Assembly (NCBI GenBank): GCA_964017065.1
Contig: OZ024783.1
Span: 3,149,665 to 3,213,664 of the forward strand
Origin: Haliclona indistincta
Taxonomy: Eukaryota > Porifera > Demospongiae > Haplosclerida > Chalinidae
Reading direction: 5' to 3'
Length of the DNA: 64,000 nt
Shown here in pieces: positions 20,678-31,387 of the stretch (its first letter is position 1; each line of letters begins with the position of its first letter). The notes below the pieces were generated by a model. That model ran no database searches. It was not told the origin of the DNA and was given only the letters and a program-made list of their open reading frames with translations. The position numbers were made by a program, and so were the translations under genes.

Positions 20678-21223
20678 CGTGAGGTGTCTCTGTGTCTGCA
20701 TTTTCTGTCCTATTCTCTGTAGTTCATGACATCGTCTCATTCTCTCCTTCATCATTCTCAATCTCTTCTTACTCTTCTTCCTTGATAACTACAGTAACAT
20801 CATCTGACCCAGCTCACTATAGACTAGTACTCACTGTTAGTGGCTTCATCTCATCATTACTGTCACTATGAGGTACTGATGGATCACTGGGATGGGTAGA
20901 CACAGGTTGGAATCGCTCCTTGGGATCATAATTAACAACTAGAGAGAGAAAATGGTTATACCTATCTAGAGAGCAGTCTGAAAATTTTGTAAAATGCCTA
21001 AAAATTTTTTAAATAAAATTTAAAATTTTGTAAATCGTCCTAACCACTAAAACTTTTAATATGGAAATGGATGTCCTTCTAATGTGTCTAAATAGAATAG
21101 CAGTACATTGTACAGGATCACAGGTATCCATATACCTTCTTCTGGTGTGTCTACAAATATCGTGTGCTTGTTGTGTGCAGTAGAGAACGAGTGAATCCCA
21201 GCCAACTGGAGTTGCTCGATTTT
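20678..21223 (-). pseudogene. Truncated duplicate of UTP11, exons 6-8 only
   Basis: Matches exons 6, 7 and 8 of the copy at 31388-36170: exon 6 21136-21223 (KIEQLQLAGIHSFSTAHNK), exon 7 20835-20938 (NYDPKERFQPV, DEMKPLT), exon 8 20678-20788 (RKKSKKRLRMMKERMRR). Splice sites and frames are intact, but homology ends about 220 bp upstream of exon 6, so the first five exons (start codon included) are missing. A different final exon candidate (WTGSVLKELTTP) is less sure. Best read as the break point of the tandem duplication rather than an active gene. Confidence 0.8.
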
Positions 21224-21469
21224 CTACAAGTAAAGAAGAGTCACTATAAACACACACCCATGGTAACAAGGTGAAAACACATTGTTCAAGCAGAGAATAC
21301 TGAAGTATTACTATTCAACCAAGTGGTAGTATGGTATTGCTCAAAAAATTATCAGTGTATACATATTGGCAAGTCTCCTGCAGCCGTTCTGAAATAAATT
21401 CCTAGCATTGAAAACCGGCGACCAACAGAACATCACGTTGGTCTCGGTAAAACATCACTGTGCACAGTG

Positions 21470-21751
21470 TTGCAGACGAGCAGATTATAAACTATCGATG
21501 CTTTCCGCGTGAAGGCGTGAAGGAATGTTCGCACAGCTAGCATTGAGAAAGTGACGCGTATTTGTGTGTCATGACGAGATACCCGCCTACTGGGGGTCAA
21601 TTGTTTGCGTCAAATTGCGTGTCATGACGCAAAACGCGTCACATTCTCATTGCTAGCGGTGCGAACATTCCTTCACGTCTCCACGCAGAAAGCATTGAAG
21701 AGCAGAACTACGACAAAAAGACTGAATCTAGTCTGCTGTGGATATTAAAAC
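21470..21751 (+). pseudogene. ORF79 3' fragment split by a MITE
   Basis: GCAGACGAGCAGATTATAAA begins inside ORF79; the frame is broken at about 21495 by an inserted element and resumes at about 21694 with ATTGAAGAGCAGAACTACGA to TAA. Its 5' half is missing, and a 5' fragment lies at 25191-25355. Confidence 0.8.
21496..21694. mobile_element. MITE, about 0.2 kb, inserted in the ORF79 fragment
   Basis: Inverted arms of about 60 bp: GATGCTTTCCGCGTGAAGG, GAATGTTCGCAC, AGCATTGAGAAAGTGACGCG versus their reverse complement ending CACGCAGAAAGCAT. Comparison with intact ORF79 places the insertion between AACTAT and ATTGAAG. The target duplication is not clear because a few bases were lost. Confidence 0.8.
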
Positions 21752-22465
21752 TTTGCATGTTTTGCCATTTTTACTTTATCTGTGAAGTTTCAAATAATTT
21801 CATTAGTATGTAAGTAAACATCTAGTGACCCCAATCAAGTCTGCATTAATTTTTCAGTGGTATTATATATGCAATGCAAGACTTAAGTCCCCATTTGCTA
21901 GTATCAATTACTTTCAGCAATAGTCTAACACTCCACTCCTGCATACACATGAATACATTACACACACATCACCTCAACATGTCTGCCACATACCTTAGTA
22001 TCACTTGCTTTTTGTCGTAATAGCTTCACCGAGTCTGACTGGACGATTCGTGATTTTCCCGACTCAAATAAAGGTCTTTACGAAGCCACCGCCGCTGGTA
22101 GGCCGTCTTCCGCTACTATACCATCTCACATGATGCAACTATAGATGTAGTTGGGCGTGGCCCGACCTCTGCGTCTGCGGGAGGTCGGGTGTCACACGTA
22201 TGCAAAAGTTGTTCCAGGGCTTGTTTCACAGTGAAATCATGAACTATAGATGTAAAATATTCGAGGTTAGATCTAGCCTAGAGCACAAGCTTTTCTCGTG
22301 TACCTTATGGCTGTGAGAGTGTAGCCTTCTATGATGTGTCCTTAGCCATACGGACGAGACGTAGCTATATCTTGGGGAGAGGAAGCCTCTGAATTCTGAT
22401 CAAGATCCTAAAGGAATCTTCCATGCTTGTGCATGTGCTACACGTGAGCGACCACTCCTACAAGA
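21752..22465. other. Intergenic, nothing certain
   Basis: Contains a good hairpin CCCGACCTC ... GAGGTCGGG at about 22162-22190, and ACTATAGATGTA occurring twice (22137, 22242). No ORF that I trust. Confidence 0.4.
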
Positions 22466-23996
22466 TTGGCCTCGAGTTTAGCCCGTACGGGATCGAGGCT
22501 AGGAGCGCTGAGCATGGTGAGCCAAGCACTCTTGAAAGGTCCAGGGCTAGGGAGAACCTGTAGAAGAATACTGCGTGTATGTACCTCGATAAGGAAGGCC
22601 CACAGCGGAGCAAACGCGGCACTACAACAGTTAAAAGACATCGCCATATCACCGGACCAGCCGTCTTACAAAGATGCAGTGAAGATATACAATCCCACGT
22701 ACTCGTATGAGCATCCTGCTTTCGTTGCCTTGCCACAAAGTGTTGAAGACATTCAACGCTGTCTCAAAGTTGCCAACTCTACAAACACTCTGGTAGCCAT
22801 TAAATCGGGTGGCCATTGTTTCGCAGGCTATTCAAGCATAGACAGCCAGGGCTTTGTGATCTCTTTACAGAGTCTTAGAGACGTTCATCTTTGTAGCAAG
22901 AATGGAACAGTACATGTACAGGCTGGAGCTAGCTGGGGCGACGTGTATGGGGCTGTGGACAAGTCTGGGTATGTGGCTGTGGGAGGGTGTGTGCCTGTGG
23001 TGGGTATCGGGGGGGTACATTTTGGGTGGAGGCTATAGCATGTTATCACGAGCATATGGAGGCTTGGCCTGTGACAATGCATTGGAGTACACCATGGTTA
23101 CGGCTGATGGAGAAAGGGTCGTCAAGGCCAGTGACTCAGAGAACCATGACCTTTATTGGGCACTCAAAGGAGGGGGTGGAGGAAACTTTGGAGTACTAGT
23201 GGACGTCACCTTCAGACTCTATAAAAGTCCCAAGGAGTTCAAGTGGTCACGTCTGGTCTATGACACCACAGAGGCCAGCGAGAAAGGTTTGACTGCGGTG
23301 GGAGAAAACCTAACGAAGTTCCCAAAAGAGCTCAATCTGGACATGGCGCTCCATGGTTTCACTGGCAACAAGATACTGAGTCTCGATGCAGTATACTCCG
23401 ACCATCACGAAGACATAGTTCGAGAAGCACTTGAGACTCTCCACCCAACCTCAATAACCAAGGCTCAATCCTATACATCATTTCTGGATTTCACAACCGA
23501 GTACAGCAAACGTCACGGTTTCGTCCACTACGAAGTGGAACCCATCTACATAAAGGGAACAATGATTGACTCCCTGCCCTCCTCCCTCGCCAAGTACTTT
23601 GCCAGCCTCACGATACCCATGGAGTGCCTGATAGAGTTTGTCCATATGGGCGGAGACATACAAAATGTCCCACCCACTGCCACAGCCTTCCCAGCACGAT
23701 CGGCTCAGTACAGTTTCTACACCTACGGACGGTTCCTCGACCAGCAGCACAAGGACGAGGTCTACAAGTTTGCCACGACGACGTACGATGCTGTTAAGGA
23801 CTCCGGCAGTGCCGTGGGCAGCTACATCAACTACATGGACCGTCACCTTGACGACTGGCCACGGGAGTACTATGGCCTCAACTATGACAGGCTGTGTCAA
23901 GTGAAGGAGAAATGGAATCCGCTCGGCAGCGGATGTTTGCACTTCCAACAAGAAATAGGCTCTACTTGGGTACCAACAAGCAATACCCAGGACTAA
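22466..23996 (+). pseudogene. Berberine-bridge-enzyme-like FAD-linked oxidase, single-base frameshift
   Basis: Intronless; about 510 residues if read through. Two frames overlap at a run of seven G at about 23009-23015: the first frame reads to GCVPVVGIGG, then fails; the other resumes with YILGGGYSMLSRAYGG. Six G would keep a single frame. FAD-binding type-4 features: IKSGGHCFAGYS (His for covalent flavin), GGGYSMLSR, DLYWALKGGGGGNFGV; the BBE C-terminal motif appears as YYGLNYDRLCQVKEKWNP. A Cys stands in GGCVPVVG, one residue off the spacing I recall for the second covalent link. Such enzymes oxidise alcohols, sugars or alkaloids; substrate unknown. Either a young pseudogene or a homopolymer sequencing error, since nothing else is broken. 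Start (22466 or the Met at 22514) unsure. Confidence 0.85.
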
Positions 23997-24786
23997 CACA
24001 TGTATTGTAATATTCTACTATTCTAGCGTCTATCATAGGTGCTATAATAACATGTTGTAATTGAAAACAAGAATTTTTTGGCTAGCATTAATTGAAGTAA
24101 TAACGAACGGGCGGTCCAGTAACGTCCTCTTGTTTGTCGTCTTCAAAGGAGAGTGTAAGATCAAGGTATGGTTTACCACCAGGCTTCAATAAGGCCTCCA
24201 TTCTAGATAAGTTATGACAAGATATATTTCTTAACAAGTCGCAGTTAAATTCATTGTAACTGTAATTATGCAAAGAGCTTCTGCTTAATTATTTCTATAT
24301 AAATTTTGAGGCTGACTTACTTCTGTGTCAATCTTTTCCTATGTCCTGGCATGATTGGAACGTACACCATCTTAACACCCGGGTGTCATGCAATGATTGT
24401 GGTGTCTCGTCTTTATTCATTACACAGCAGGACATAATGAATACAATTACGAGAATAATTATTTTTACACCGGATGTGGTTAATATTAAAATATTATAAT
24501 GAGATTCACAGTATGTGTACAATCATGAGTGTGAATTCTCTCTTTGGCAAAAATATTCCATTTTGTTAAATTAAGTCCATGAACAACTCTGAACATCACA
24601 TAAACAGTTCACACTGTAACAGTACAATATTATAGCAATTTTAGTCAATTGACAGTTTTGATAGTTGTTATCATAAGCAAGCAGTCCACTTTGTAACAGT
24701 GTAATGGTAAACTTTGTGGTCTTTTCCTTTTTTGTTAGCTTGACTGTTCTGTTTTTGAAGGATTATCCACTACATAGCTGATTTAG
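23997..24786. other. AT-rich intergenic region
   Basis: No gene recognised; short minus-strand frames lack family signals. Confidence 0.4.
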
Positions 24787-24985
24787 TCTTGATCCAGCCA
24801 CAATCCAAAGTGTCTCTTGTTGGGGAGAATGTTACCTTCATATGTCGTGGAAACGGGAGCAGTATATTGAACATTGACCATACAGTGGCTGATAACAGTG
24901 TATTATATAGCATGTATACCTTCGGTATGGGTGAACCACTCCCAATCGAAGCTTCTCCCACAGTCAATACTGTTTACTGTGTGGA
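24787..24985 (+). CDS. Orphan immunoglobulin-like exon
   Basis: Acceptor GATTTAG|TC and donor GGA|GTGAGTC bound 199 bp encoding an Ig-type segment: LIQPQSKVSLVGENVTFIC (strand B with Cys), and a late VNTVYCVE (strand F-like Tyr-x-Cys). The tryptophan of strand C is not visible. No neighbouring exons were found, so this is a single exon of a surface protein gene reaching into sequence I cannot resolve, or a stranded remnant. Confidence 0.45.
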
Positions 24986-25190
24986 GTGAGTCATCTGTTA
25001 CCTTAGAGGCTACCATGGTACAATTTTGTCTAACAGCATAATTATTATCAAGAGTAATTCACAGCTTGTACCACCGCTGTTCATATAGTCATGTATCTAC
25101 ATTAAATTGTCACAAGCAGCCACTCTTGAGTTCGTGCAGTTGTTTTAACTTGCCAGGCTGTAGAAATAAATAACACTTGCTATTAGCAAA

Positions 25191-25355
25191 ATGGAACTGT
25201 TAGCAGAGAGGGTCTCAGCTCCACTGCCGTTCCCCTAGCCAGCAACAAGACAAGATCCAGTGCAGAGTGAAGAGGATGAGTTCTCTATGATGCAGCAGCA
25301 GTACTCGTGGCTTCGTGAGCCTATTCAATGCAGTGATGCAGACGAACAGACTATA
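25191..25355 (+). pseudogene. ORF79 5' fragment with premature stop
   Basis: ATGGAACTGTTAGCAGAGAG through CAGTACTCGTGGCTTCG to ATGCAGACGAACAGACTATAG. A TAG replaces the codon after PLPFP, and a small deletion removes the HDQDEP region. Stops where an AT-rich foldback begins (25373). Marks the left border of duplication copy 2. Confidence 0.8.
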
Positions 25356-25372
25356 GTAAAAATAGTAATAAA

Positions 25373-25588
25373 ACAGTAAAATACTACCAAAACTTATTAT
25401 TAGATGTTTTGTAACATTACTTTTAAAATTAAATAGAAAATCCGTAGAAAATTAACCCTTTTAGTGCTTACTTGATGATGCATTGTGATTAACTTTTCAT
25501 TGTCTTAATGTTAAAATTAATGTTACAAAACATCTAATAATAAGTTTCGTAGTATTTTAGTCACAAATGAACTGTTTTATTACTAACT
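25373..25588. repeat. AT-rich foldback, about 0.2 kb
   Basis: AAACAGTAAAATACTACCAA and AACTTATTATTAGATGTTTTG are inverted at 25510-25588. Confidence 0.8.
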
Positions 25589-26144
25589 GTACACTCGTAT
25601 GTTTGTTTTACCATGATTATTGGTTGTTACTAGCCAATTATTCATAGCTCGTTAGACATATTTCTGTAGCCCGTGCTGGCCCCAAAACTAAACTCTGGCA
25701 AACAATAGACCAATAGTGTAGCATGATTATGCAGTCACAACAAAAAAATTCAGGCAGCCTTTTTGAGAAATCGTAGGTCAAAGTTTAACAACCTGTTAAT
25801 TAATAAATAAATTGGAAATTGAAGCCTTATAACATTTCATGTGAAAGCCAGTTTCATGAGCTATAAGATGGTACTAGCCTCTTCATGTAGAATGTTCTGA
25901 TAAAAAGTTACAATTGAGTTGATTTTTGTATCATTTCCTGAAGCAGTGTTTGCTGCTTGAAATCACGTATCACATGTTCTGTTACAGTGACACAGTTGCT
26001 CACTTTGTTCATGATACATATTCAACATACTCTCAGTGATACAGAGGGAGACAACACACACCTCTAGCTGCTGGTTGAGGCTATCAGTCTTCATGAGATT
26101 CTGAGCTATTTTAGCAATCAACGTGAGGATATGGAAGAGTAGCC
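25589..26144. other. Intergenic, nothing certain
   Basis: No gene or clear repeat recognised. Confidence 0.4.
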
Positions 26145-26960
26145 TTCCAGGCAAGTGACCTTGTTGGCTGCACTATGATAGACAAACCATACGTTGTCAT
26201 GAAATTGCCTACTAGGAACACACTCACTGGAGTGTAGAACTCATATTCCTTTAGATCAGTACGCAGCAGCTTGTGTGCCTATCATAGTACCTTGAGTCCA
26301 CTGATACTTTTCACAAGACTTGATTCTCTTCTGTACATACATATATAATAACGATGATACCAATATAACTACACACACATACCTGAATAATGTGTTGGAA
26401 GAACTATTTCAGCCGTTTTGGTCCCACTCTGGTTGATAATCGCTGGCATGCACAAGCCACATTGTTGTTCTTTTTTGTCTCTGTCTCATTAATATCTTGT
26501 GGCTAGCTGGTGCTGTCTGGACGAATAAATGATGGAAGAGTAACGCCGTTGTCTGATACAGGTGTCCCGATCTTCAAACCGGTTACCAGCCAACTAAAGG
26601 AAACAACCAGCTTGCTCTCGTCCTTGTCCCAACAGTGAGGCTGAGCGAGCACGTGTTGTACGTGAACGGAAATTACACGGCTGTGAACGGAGCAGTGGCC
26701 TCGCCCCAAGCACCTGAAGCACAGAACGTGAGCAGCTCGGTGAGCAGCAATGACTCAATGAGCAATGAGCGTATGAGGACAGCAAGCTAGAAGACATAAG
26801 AAGACACACAGGACTAAGGTCAGTCTCTGCACCCTGTGAAAATCTGTCTTTTACATGATTCGTCAAGCTAGCTAGTTAGTTACACACACGTGCGAGCACA
26901 CGTGACACTCTAATCATCTGTTTTCTTCATTATCATTAAAGTGATGACACACATCGATAG

Positions 26961-27735
26961 AGATGAAGGTGAAGAAGATGGTGAAGCAACATTTGATCAT
27001 TGATGGCAAGATACGTACAGACATGTGCTTTCCATCTGGATACATGGGTAAGGAACACACTCCTTCTCTTCTTGCTAGCATTTGATCAGCTTAGCTGTGG
27101 TAGTGTAGACAGTATTGCAATGATGATCAGGATAATCCCAGCTCGCTTCGAGCACTCGTAAGAGTGACTCTGAAGAGAACTAGTTCCTTCTCACAACTTC
27201 CTGAGCATATATGTACATGTAGTGGTACTCAACAATTTCACAAACCAACACACTGTTTCCTCACCCTCTCTCTCACCCTCCCTCCCTCTCTCACCCTCCC
27301 TCTCCACTCCAGTACAAGCTCTGTTGTATCAGAAAGGTGATTCTCGGTCCCAAGGGAGTCCCGTGTGTTGTAACTCACGATGGTCGCACTATTCATTATC
27401 CTGATCCACTCATCAAGACCACCGACACTGTCTAAGTCGACATCAAGACCGGGAAGATCACCGATTTCATCAAATTTGATCTCGGCAACTTAGCGATGGT
27501 TATCGGTGGCAGGAACATGGGTCGTGTTGGTCTAGTAACTCATCGTGTTCGTCATCATGGATCATTCGATATCGTACACGTCAAGGACGCAGCTGGAAAC
27601 CAGTTTGCTACTAGGCTATCAAATGTGTTCATCATCGGTAAAGGCACCAAGGCGTACATTTCTCTACCACGGCAAAAGGGAGTGAGGTTGACAGTAGCAG
27701 AGGAAAGAGATCGGAGGCTCGAGGCTAAAGCTTAG
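26961..27735 (+). pseudogene. RPS4 pseudogene: middle exon deleted, premature stop
   Basis: Exon equivalents at 26961-27047 and 27313-27735. The 33-codon exon [12 protein letters not shown]...EEAR is missing. In the last exon, the codon after TDTV is TAA (27433-27435) where copy 1 has a Lys codon. IRYPDP is changed to IHYPDP and CRIRK to CCIRK. The rest of the last exon (from 27496) is almost unchanged, so inactivation is recent. A single snoRNA-like copy remains where the exon was. Confidence 0.93.
27108..27215 (+). ncRNA. Candidate intronic C/D-box snoRNA, copy S3
   Basis: Box C ATGATGA near 27121, CTCGCTTCGAGCACTCG, D'-like CTGA, box D CTGA near 27206, flanks partly like S2. It stands in place of the S1-exon-S2 stretch of copy 1, as expected from recombination between S1 and S2. 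Confidence 0.6.
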
Positions 27736-28036
27736 AGATATAACTGATAATACTGTTGTTGTGTATAAGTGCTGATAATACACCGTTTTCTCAAAAATTC
27801 GTGGGCGGGACTCGTTCGTGTTGATGATATTCACTCGTTTGTAATTGTATTCACAGACCGCATAAACTAGCTTGCTTCCATCTGCTCATCCATTCCACCG
27901 TTCCATCACTCATCTGTTCCAGTTCAGCGATTTCGATGTATGCTACCTCAGTCACCGAGTCACGCAATGTTGTAATAGGAACAGCTACTTCAGTTCGTTC
28001 AACTCGCCAGCTGATTGAAGACTTGCTATTTGCAAA

Positions 28037-28276
28037 ATGGAGCTGTTTGCAGAGAGGGTATCAGCTCCACTGCCGTTCCCCCAGCCAGCAACAAGACACG
28101 ATCAAGATGAGCCAGTGCAGAGTGAAGAGGACGAGTTCTCCATGATGCAGCAGCAGTACTCGTGGCTTCGTGAACCTATTCAATGCAGTGATGCAGACGA
28201 GCAGATTATAAACTATAGTATTGAAGAGCAGAATTATGACAAAGAAAAGAGTGAACTAGTCTGCTGTGGATATTAA
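28037..28276 (+). CDS. Small conserved ORF of 79 codons (ORF79), copy 2
   Basis: Same as 13244-13483 with one amino-acid change in the N-terminal part (ERVSAPLP instead of ERVSTPLP) and otherwise silent changes. Upstream about 130 bp (CAGTCACCGAGTCACGCAATG, GATTGAAGACTTGC) and downstream 3' region with AATAAA are also shared. Function unknown; preservation of frame in two copies, while RPS4 beside it decayed, mildly supports coding. Confidence 0.5.
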   Translation: MELFAERVSAPLPFPQPATRHDQDEPVQSEEDEFSMMQQQYSWLREPIQCSDADEQIINYSIEEQNYDKEKSELVCCGY

Positions 28277-29496
28277 TAATTGTTTTGTCACTGCTTTTGT
28301 TCGCTTACCTGATCAGAGTAATTTTAATTATTTTATCTTATTAATTATTTATAATGACGATAATACTAATCTTTATATGTAAACCTGCTAACATAGATTC
28401 TTCCTCGTTTTTGTCAAAACATGGTTGAACTGGTTGTCTGGGCTGAATTATTTTGTGGTTGGATTACAGTTGTAATAAATGTAGATTTGAAGTGTTTCGC
28501 TAGCATCTATGACCCAAGCTATGCAATACTGCCTGTACATGTGCATTGATTGCAAACTGACCACATACAACATACAACTGAAACAGCACTGATCAAAGTT
28601 ACCATGAATACCATAACAGACTGTTAGGCTGCATTATTTTGATTATAATAATATTCATGATTTAAAAAAATAATAATAATCATGAATGTTAAAAAACAAC
28701 ATCGATGATGATGAATTGATTTTGCTCTGTCCACTTTAGGCAGCTGGTATTACATCCATCATAGGTAGCCATTCACCAATTCATTCATTAACAATTCATT
28801 AACTAATGTGTGTTTACCATTGAAGTAGAGAAACACTGATGAAAGGTTTGGAAGGAAAATCATGAGTATTTGAGTATTAGTGTGTGTATGGGTTAGTGGG
28901 TGTGTTCTATTTCTTTCTCTCTTTGAACCATCTGTAAGTCCTGGGGTGAGTGCCATCACCAGGAATCTTGACAAACCTCTCTTTACACTGTAACAGAACA
29001 ACACAACATGAACCAGTATAATAATAGCACCTATTGTTGTAATGTGCTGTTAGTGCTATTTTAAAAGTCAAGGTATAGAAAACACATGGACAGGCTTACT
29101 TCCTGTTTTATAAAAGTTCATGGATGAATAGATGAATATCATTATAGCCTAGGGAAGTTATTTGACTGACCAATGAATGTTTATACCATTGGAGTGGGAA
29201 AAACACTTACACTGAAAGGAGAAGCTATTGCAAAGACCCTGGACCATGCAAGTATTTGAATCTTGGAAGATAATGTGTGTATAATAATTATTCACAACAA
29301 TGTGGTGTAGTAAGCATTTTCAAAAATAGAGCTAGTCCAAATTATAATTGGGAAAGGGCAAGGTAGGCTGGGCAAGAAAAGAACAAACAATACATTTGGC
29401 AGAGCATGCCAGTTTGCTGAAACTATTCATGGGACAATATGGACAACATGAACATGAACAACAAGAAATTGAAACAGAAAAATACATGCGTTTAAT
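28277..29496. other. Duplicated non-coding sequence
   Basis: To about 29060 parallels 13484-14344. 29072-29110 matches the right flank of the retrotransposon in copy 1, giving its empty site. 29286-29390 (ACAATGTGGTGTAGTAAG, GGTAGGCTGGGCA) resembles the 3' end of UTP11 at 31268-31345. No gene. Confidence 0.6.
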
Positions 29497-29546
29497 TTAA
29501 AGTAAAGTAAAAAAGTTTTAATAAAAAAAAACTAAAAAGTGTAGGG

Positions 29547-30182
29547 ATGACGCTTGCAAAAGTAAAGGAACAAGATGGGATGATGCTTGCAAAAGTAAAG
29601 GAACAAGATGGAAAAAGGTAAAGGAACAAGAGGGATGATGCTTGCAAAAGTAAAGGAACAAGATGGGATGATGCTTGCAAAAGTGAAGTATGAAAAGTCC
29701 CAAGTATCCCTACATCAACGGCTTGCTGCGATGGCGTGCAACTGACAAATGTGGAATCCTCTTCCTATACCTTTTACAACCGTCAATTACTTAATTGGAC
29801 TGCGTCCTCCAAACCACAGATACCTCTAGTTGTTTACAACCGTCAGTTATTTCATCGGACTGCGTCCTCCAAACACAGATACCTCTAGTTGTTTACAACC
29901 ATCAGTTACTTCATCGGACTGCGTCCTCCTAACACAGATACCCCTAGTTGTTTACAACCGTCAGTTACTTCATCGGACTGCGTCCTCCTTCAAGCCGCTG
30001 ATGTAGGGATACTTGGGACTTTTCATACTTCACTTTTGCAAGCATCATCCCATCTTGTTCCTTTACTTTTGCAAGCATCATCCCTCTTGTTCCTTTACCT
30101 TTTTCCATCTTGTTCCTTTACTTTTGCAAGCATCATCCCATCTTGTTCCTTTACTTTTGCAAGCGTCATCCCTACACTTTTT
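29547..30182. repeat. Sub-foldback with internal tandem repeats (left)
   Basis: Outer arms hold about five copies of a ~40-bp unit (CTTGCAAAAGTAAAGGAACA). The inner part holds four copies of a ~60-bp unit (GGACTGCGTCCTCC, ACAGATACCTCTAGTTG). Arm tips are TGTAGGGATGAC/GTCATCCCTACA and inner borders are GTATCCCTACATCA/TGATGTAGGGATAC. Mirror-symmetrical repeat numbers imply copying of one arm from the other. Confidence 0.9.
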
Positions 30183-31387
30183 AGTTTTTTTTATTAAAAC
30201 TTTTTTACTTTACTTGTTCCTGTTACTTTTTTGATCACTATCAGTTTGAATTTATTAGCTGTATTCTATGCTAGCTTTTATCACTAACAACTCAGCTCAG
30301 CTATGATGCATATGATCATGGCTGGAAGCCTAGTCCGAACAGTGAGCTATAGTACCATGCTGGCTTCGGCATGTTGATGTCGATATCACGATCACAGAGG
30401 CTTCTAGCTTTTTACAATGACCAATGTCCAGTTGTCAACAGCAGAGGGGTCCTATGGGTACAGCTAACGCCGTGTAGTGTTGTAGTAGCCTGGCTAGCTA
30501 GCTAGTAGATCGGGTAGCATCACCGTCGTCCGGTTCGCGCCTGCCGTGGGTCATGATGTCAGCATAGACAGATCAGTGTTACCCAGGGCATAGTATACTG
30601 CTTGTTCATACCTCTAGGCTCCAGCTTGGGCGCTGAAGCGCGCCCAGAGAAAGCGAGAACCGAGCTCAGTTTCAAAACTGATGTGGGCGGAGTCAATGAT
30701 CAGCGGCGACAAGAGGGTTAATTATTGGAGTAGTCCAAAACGGTCCAAAAACGATGTTTTTCAAAGATTACTCGCTTCTGGTAGTGTTTTATGCCTATCT
30801 AAGAAGTAAGTGCACTACCCCAGATGGTGCAGGTTTGGTACTCATTCGTTAACTCAGGACAGCGATAGGCTTACCGAAAGAAGAAAGAAGATGAACAATT
30901 CGCGTGGGCGGCGATTTCGGTTTACCACTTTAGAAACGTCTGCCAGCTTCGCCAAAGGTATTTTCATGCTCAGAACAATCGTCTGATCAATCCTAGGTGT
31001 CTGGACTCTCGATAAACGCTAAAACAGCGAAGATCTGGCAACGGCTCTCTGAGAGTCGCCATCTTGATTTTCCTCGTCAAGCAAGCAGTCCCGGTGACTT
31101 TCATAGACTTCCTACAAGCGCTCGAACTTCAGATTCCCTCAGAGATAGTTAAAATGCAGTAGAAATGTATAACAGTAGAGATATGTGCGAAAACTCATTT
31201 TCACACATGAGTAGCCGCCATCTTAGTTCGAGGTCATCCCTACATATCATTGCCGATCGGCAATGATAATATTCACAACAATTATGGTGTGGTGAGCTCT
31301 TTCAAAATAGACAACTGTAGTCTGCAAGGTAGGCTGGGCAGGAAATTAAAAACTATACTATTCACGTGAGTCAGTGAGTGTACCTAC

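Larger units (their letters stand above)
8419..21446 (+). repeat. Segmental duplication, copy 1 (RPS4 - ORF79 - UTP11 3' exons)
   Basis: Pairs with 26145-35108. Matching landmarks in order: GAGTAGCCTTCCA (8419/26138), RPS4 exons, the ORF79 gene (13244/28037), the CTTTGAACCATCTGTAAGTC tract (14202/28921), and UTP11 exons 8, 7 and 6 (20678-21223 / 31388-34857). Homology stops about 220 bp beyond UTP11 exon 6 (about 21446/35108). Copy-specific material: Mutator-like element 11002-13101, about 150 bp near 13822-13975, and 14345-20398 (unassigned segment plus retrotransposon). Confidence 0.85.
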
